A stretch of 64,000 nucleotides of DNA from Heterocephalus glaber (Eukaryota; Chordata; Mammalia; Rodentia; Bathyergidae): the NCBI RefSeq assembly GCF_000247695.1, contig NW_004624743.1, positions 8,235,318 to 8,299,317 on the forward strand. Direction: 5' to 3'. Both the position numbers and the translations under genes were made by a program. This document shows positions 60,515-64,000 of this stretch, in pieces. The stretch's first letter is position 1; the number at the start of each line of letters is the position of its first letter. Below the pieces are notes generated by a model that saw only the letters and a program-made list of their open reading frames with translations, was not told the DNA's origin and ran no database searches.

Positions 60515-60859
60515 GTACTCAAGGCTACATAAAAATGATTAAAAGTCTAAACTTTGCAATGCATATTGTAATTCAAGCATATAACAAGCTCCAGCAGCTG
60601 TATTTATTACTGAAAACTGCAGAAAGTCTGGTGTTAGCAGCATCTCAGGATGCTGCTAGCTCTTGACTATTTCTGTAGACCACATAGCATGAGCATGCAG
60701 TTAGGAGTGAAAATGTACATACCTCCAAGGGCCAGAAGAATAAACCAAGAACTGTGCTGTGGTCCATTTTCTCCAGCCGCCTCAGCTTGCCCCACATGGA
60801 CCCCGTCATCGTGTGTCCCTAACAGACTCACTTCTCAGGATTAGCTGGGCTGCCTGACT
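60515..60859. other. Unassigned
   Basis: Mixed sequence. Nothing recognised. Confidence 0.35.
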
Positions 60860-61352
60860 TCTTTACATTTCAGCCTAAATGATCTTTTCCAAATCACCCA
60901 CCTGATCAAGCTACTCGCAAAAATTTCTATAGGAATCCCTCATCATCTTATTGAACAAATCCTAAGAGGCTATTGACCATCAGGGTCTATCTGTTGGTTT
61001 GGCCTTCCTCCCTCTCTATTCCCCATACACACACCGGGCTCTAACCACATCTGGAACCTAAAGCTTTGAACACACTAAGAGGCTCTTGCTTTTGTGCTCT
61101 AGCATCTGAGGTTCTGCTGCTGCTGCATGGAATTCCCTTTCTTGTTACTGTTCATCTTGCAAAACTTTCTTAAGCATGGCCTTCTCTGGGAAGTCTCCTT
61201 CAAGTTTTCCTGGCACCTTCTCTGAGTCTTATAGCAACTTTTCCCATAGGCCCTACCTGAGGTACTCACGCTGCATTCACTTTGTACTATGTAGCTAGTC
61301 CAGCACTTGATTCTCAGTGCAAGCTCACTAAATATACGTTCAATGAATGAAT
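60860..61352 (+). mobile_element. LINE-2, sense, long copy
   Basis: CAAGCTACTCGC.AAAATTTCTATAGGAATCCCTCATCATCTTATTGAACAAATCCTAAGAGG corresponds to the L2 region on keeping counts of poor housing of low-pass order, CATGGAATTCCCTTTCTTGTTACTG, then CCTTCTCTGGGAAGTCTCCTTCAAG, then GTACTATGTAGC, and ends CACTAAATATACGTTCAATGAATGAATGG, close to the L2 end CTCAATAAATATTTGTTGAATGAATG. It spans about 490 bases and is preserved enough to follow throughout. Confidence 0.75.
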
Positions 61353-61379
61353 GGTCAGGAATTATAAAATGAGGTTTCA

Positions 61380-62747
61380 ATTTCTTAGTCCAAGTCAAAA
61401 GTCTCCTCTGAGACTCAAACCAAACGTATTTGTGACCTCATTGTGAAAATCAAAGAGAAAGTTAAATACTTCTAAAATACAAAGGCATGGAGGCAACATT
61501 CTCATTCCAAAGGGAAGAATAATGGCATAGAAAGGAATTTGACCAGAGCATGACTGAAACTCAGCAGGGCAAACATTAAATTCTATAGTGCCGTGTGCAG
61601 CACCCAGGGCAGGCGGTGGTGAGATGTGAGTCCCAAAGGGCTTGGACTGGCTGCTCCTATACTCTTGCTGTCTATAGGCCCCTACAGCCTCTCCTGGGCT
61701 TGCTGCAGTTTCCACCAGTGTCTGTGCCACATTTCTGGCATCTCCAACTTCCTGGGATCTCTGCTGCTCCTTCGATTTCACCCTCATAGCTTCATACTTT
61801 GCCCTCATAGGGGCTCTTGGCAGAGATTGTGGCATCACACCTTTTTGCCTGGCCTTTGAAGCCCTCTTTTGAAATCTGCATAGAAGCCTGTGTGACCCCA
61901 TAACCCCTGCATTCTGCATCCCCTTAAAACCAGGACTGCATGGATGATGCCAAGGTCTCCCACCAGCTGGAACAATAGCCTGGCCCCCTTGGATCATAGC
62001 TGCAGTGAATTCTGAGTACCCAGGTTGCTGAACTTGAGGAAAAACTTCCCTAGACAGCCCAGCCCTGAATTAGCAGGGTTTCCTGACGGTCTTTTCTCAA
62101 AGCAAAGTCTTTCAAAGGAATTTACTCTTTTATACTTTGAGTCTACAATGGGTCTGGCCAGTTCCTAAGGTGCTCTCAGAGCATCTTTCTTTTAAGTGTT
62201 GCTAACGTGTTTTCAGTAACAACTTTATTCTTGGTCCTGAGTTTGCAAGTGCTTTCTTTCTGGCCAAGTGACATAATTTTTATACTTTTTGGTTCGCTTT
62301 TTGATTCTGATTATCATTGTAAATCTAACTGAAAGCAGCCAGCAGTACTCATGGCACAGCTTGAATATTGGGCTATCTTGAAATTTCTGCCACCAGATAA
62401 ATTAATCCACCACCTTTAAATTCAGCTTCACTCAAAGTCTTAGGACCTAGGAAAAATGTAGACAAATTGTTTGTCAAATTGAAACATACGTGGTGTGTAG
62501 TACAGTTTCCAATAAAGTTCTTGCTCCCAACTGCAGCCTCTTGAGCTGAGCTTTTACAGTCCGCATTCCTAGCATCAGTTTTCTCTTTTGAGCCCTGACA
62601 AGAATCACCCGTCAAGCAGTGGTCACAAAATTACAGGGCTTCTTTAGCCTACATCTCCAAAATTTTTAAACTCTTTCCACAACCAGTTCCAAAAGCTTCT
62701 GAACCACGAGGTCAGGTACAATCACTGCAAAAAACCTATTCCTGGTC
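61380..62747 (-). mobile_element. MaLR internal region
   Basis: On the minus strand, GGTTGTGGAAAGAGTTTAAAAATTTTGGAGATG near 62680 resembles the MaLR start (AATGTGGAAGCGACTTTGGAACTGGG). Near the left end AGGAGCAGCAGAGATCCCAGGAAGTTGGAGATGCC and CTCTTTGATTTTCACAATGAGG match the MaLR internal 3' part. A 200-codon frame at 61395-61997 (minus) is the longest in the window. MaLR internal regions do not normally encode a functional long protein, so I regard it as an incidental frame. Confidence 0.6.
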
Positions 62748-63145
62748 TCAGTTTTCTGTGTCACTTGCCCACCACTGGCACAAAACACCCAACACCTTCA
62801 ACTTAAATGTGGAAAGATTTATTTGACTTAGTTTCCAGTATCTGGCTGGCCCAAGGCAAAGGTGGCAAAGGGGTGGTAGAGGAAAGTTGATCATCTCGAG
62901 GCAGTCAGGAAGCAGAGAGAAAGGGAGGAGGAGCTTGGGACAAGAACATGTCCTTCTAGGTCATTCTCCCTAGTGACCCAGCTCTTCTGACATGGTACCA
63001 TCTCCTAACAGTGCAGGCAGCCATTAACTCATCACTATGTTACTACACTAATGTGTATGTTACCTTTGTGATCCAATCACTTTCAAAACCCCACCTAAAA
63101 ACATGAGACTTCTGGGGGACATTTTATATCTCAGTCATAATATGG
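62748..63145 (-). mobile_element. MaLR 5' LTR
   Basis: Read on the minus strand it starts TGACTGAGATATAAAATGTCC, continues GTTTTGAAAGTGATTGGATCAC and CTCTCTGCTTCCTGAC, has an AATAAA polyadenylation signal (complement at 62818-62823), and ends GGCAAGTGACACAGAAAACTGAGACC. The internal region follows directly at 62747. No matching 3' LTR is visible on the other side of the internal region. Confidence 0.7.
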
Positions 63146-63582
63146 TGGAGTTGGAGAACTATTAATTACTATGATGAATGTAGAAAATGAGGATATGATT
63201 TGATGTTATGGAAAATAAATTTAAATATGTCCCACCCAGTTTTACTCAGAGAAAATAAAAATGCTGAGATAAATTTTAAGTCTTTATTTCTTTAAAGTCA
63301 AGCTAGTGAGACAAGAAAGGTGTCAAATATTTTGGAGGAGGTTGGTTAATAATTTTTCTTGAACATTCATACTTTTATATATATTATGTGAATTTCCAGA
63401 AGGTGAAAGCAGTCACTGTTATCATTTATCTAATCCTTTTATTACAAGTTCTCTACACCTGAGTATTCCTTTAGCTGAAGATAGGTGAGCATGGAAGCCA
63501 TTTGAAACAATGGTGTCTAAATTATGGACAAAGTTGAGATGACATCAGACCAAAGCATAGGACGTTCTTGTTTTCTTTCTTT
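63146..63582. other. Unassigned
   Basis: AT-rich. Nothing recognised. Confidence 0.35.
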
Positions 63583-64000
63583 CTTTCCTTTTTTTTTTTG
63601 TTAAATTATTTTATTGGTACATTTTAGGTATACAATACAATTACATTTCTCATTGGGAATTGAAATCTTTACATAATGCATCTTGGTTCTTATTTTTCCC
63701 CCATTCCTAGCCCTCCCTTCACGCCCTGCACCCTTCCCTATTTACAAAGACTTTATTTCCATTTTTTTCCATTTCTCATCATTTTTCCTTTCCCTTCTTT
63801 CCTTTCTCCTGCCCCTCTGACTACCCCTATCCCTTTGGACCTTTTCTTCCTATTTTGCATTATCAATTATTCATTCTAATCAATGGTACATTTTAGGTAT
63901 ACAATATAATGACATTCATCACTGGAAATTTGCACCTTTACATAATCTCTCTTGGTTCTTATTTTTCACCCTTGCCCAGCCCTCCCTTCAACCCCTCCAT
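63583..64000 (-). mobile_element. LINE-1 3' UTR, two tandem modules, cut by window end
   Basis: A T-rich start with a T run at 63589-63599 (poly(A) on the minus strand) leads into TTTATTGGTACATTTTAGGTATACAATAC. The same module begins again at 63884 with GGTACATTTTAGGTATACAATAT, 268 bases later. Each is followed by TACATAATGC/TCTCTTGG, a CT-rich block and CCCTTCA.CCC. The second copy runs off the window end. Confidence 0.8.

Overview
This window is nuclear DNA of a placental mammal, most likely a non-muroid rodent. It is AT-rich, poor in CpG, has no long open reading frame under coding constraint, and is filled with interspersed repeats. The best lineage clue is the SINE content: short tRNA-Ala-derived ID elements ending in GGTACC plus an A tail, and one old composite element joining a B1 (7SL-derived) unit to an ID-like unit (about 5130-5320). 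B1-plus-ID composites are known from squirrel-related and beaver/kangaroo-rat-related rodents, so I favour that part of the tree. I cannot name the species.

Layout. 1-5.1 kb: a possible 62-nt coding exon (969-1030), a 284-bp inverted duplication whose arms are about 98% identical (1154-1438 and 2861-3144), and a hAT-type DNA transposon. 5.1-9.6 kb: repeat cluster with the B1-ID composite, several LINE-1 3' ends on both strands and a MaLR LTR. 9.6-29 kb: mostly unassigned sequence with scattered ID, L2, MIR, hAT, Tigger-like and MLT2/ERVL pieces, plus an unassigned diverged repeat pair (21.2 and 25.1 kb). 29.4-31.6 kb: a decayed L1 of about 1.8 kb. 32.7-32.9 kb: a small CpG-rich patch. 33-51 kb: mostly unassigned, with two clear young ID insertions (40.0 and 46.6 kb) and one more (45.5 kb). 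51.3-52.7 kb: L2, MLT2-type LTR and Tigger-like element side by side. 57.3-58 kb: L1 3' end. 60.4-63.1 kb: homopyrimidine tract, long L2, then a MaLR element with LTR and internal region on the minus strand. 63.6-64 kb: a tandemly repeated L1 3' end running off the window.

The window contains no complete protein-coding gene, RNA gene, CRISPR array or bacterial-type system that I can support. It reads as intergenic or deep intronic DNA. If the 969-1030 exon is real, the rest is likely intron of a gene on the plus strand. No undescribed biological system is convincingly present. The most unusual structures are the recent inverted duplication, the lone exon candidate, the CpG patch at 32.7 kb and the unassigned repeat pair. 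Repeat names come from remembered consensus sequences, not from a database search.
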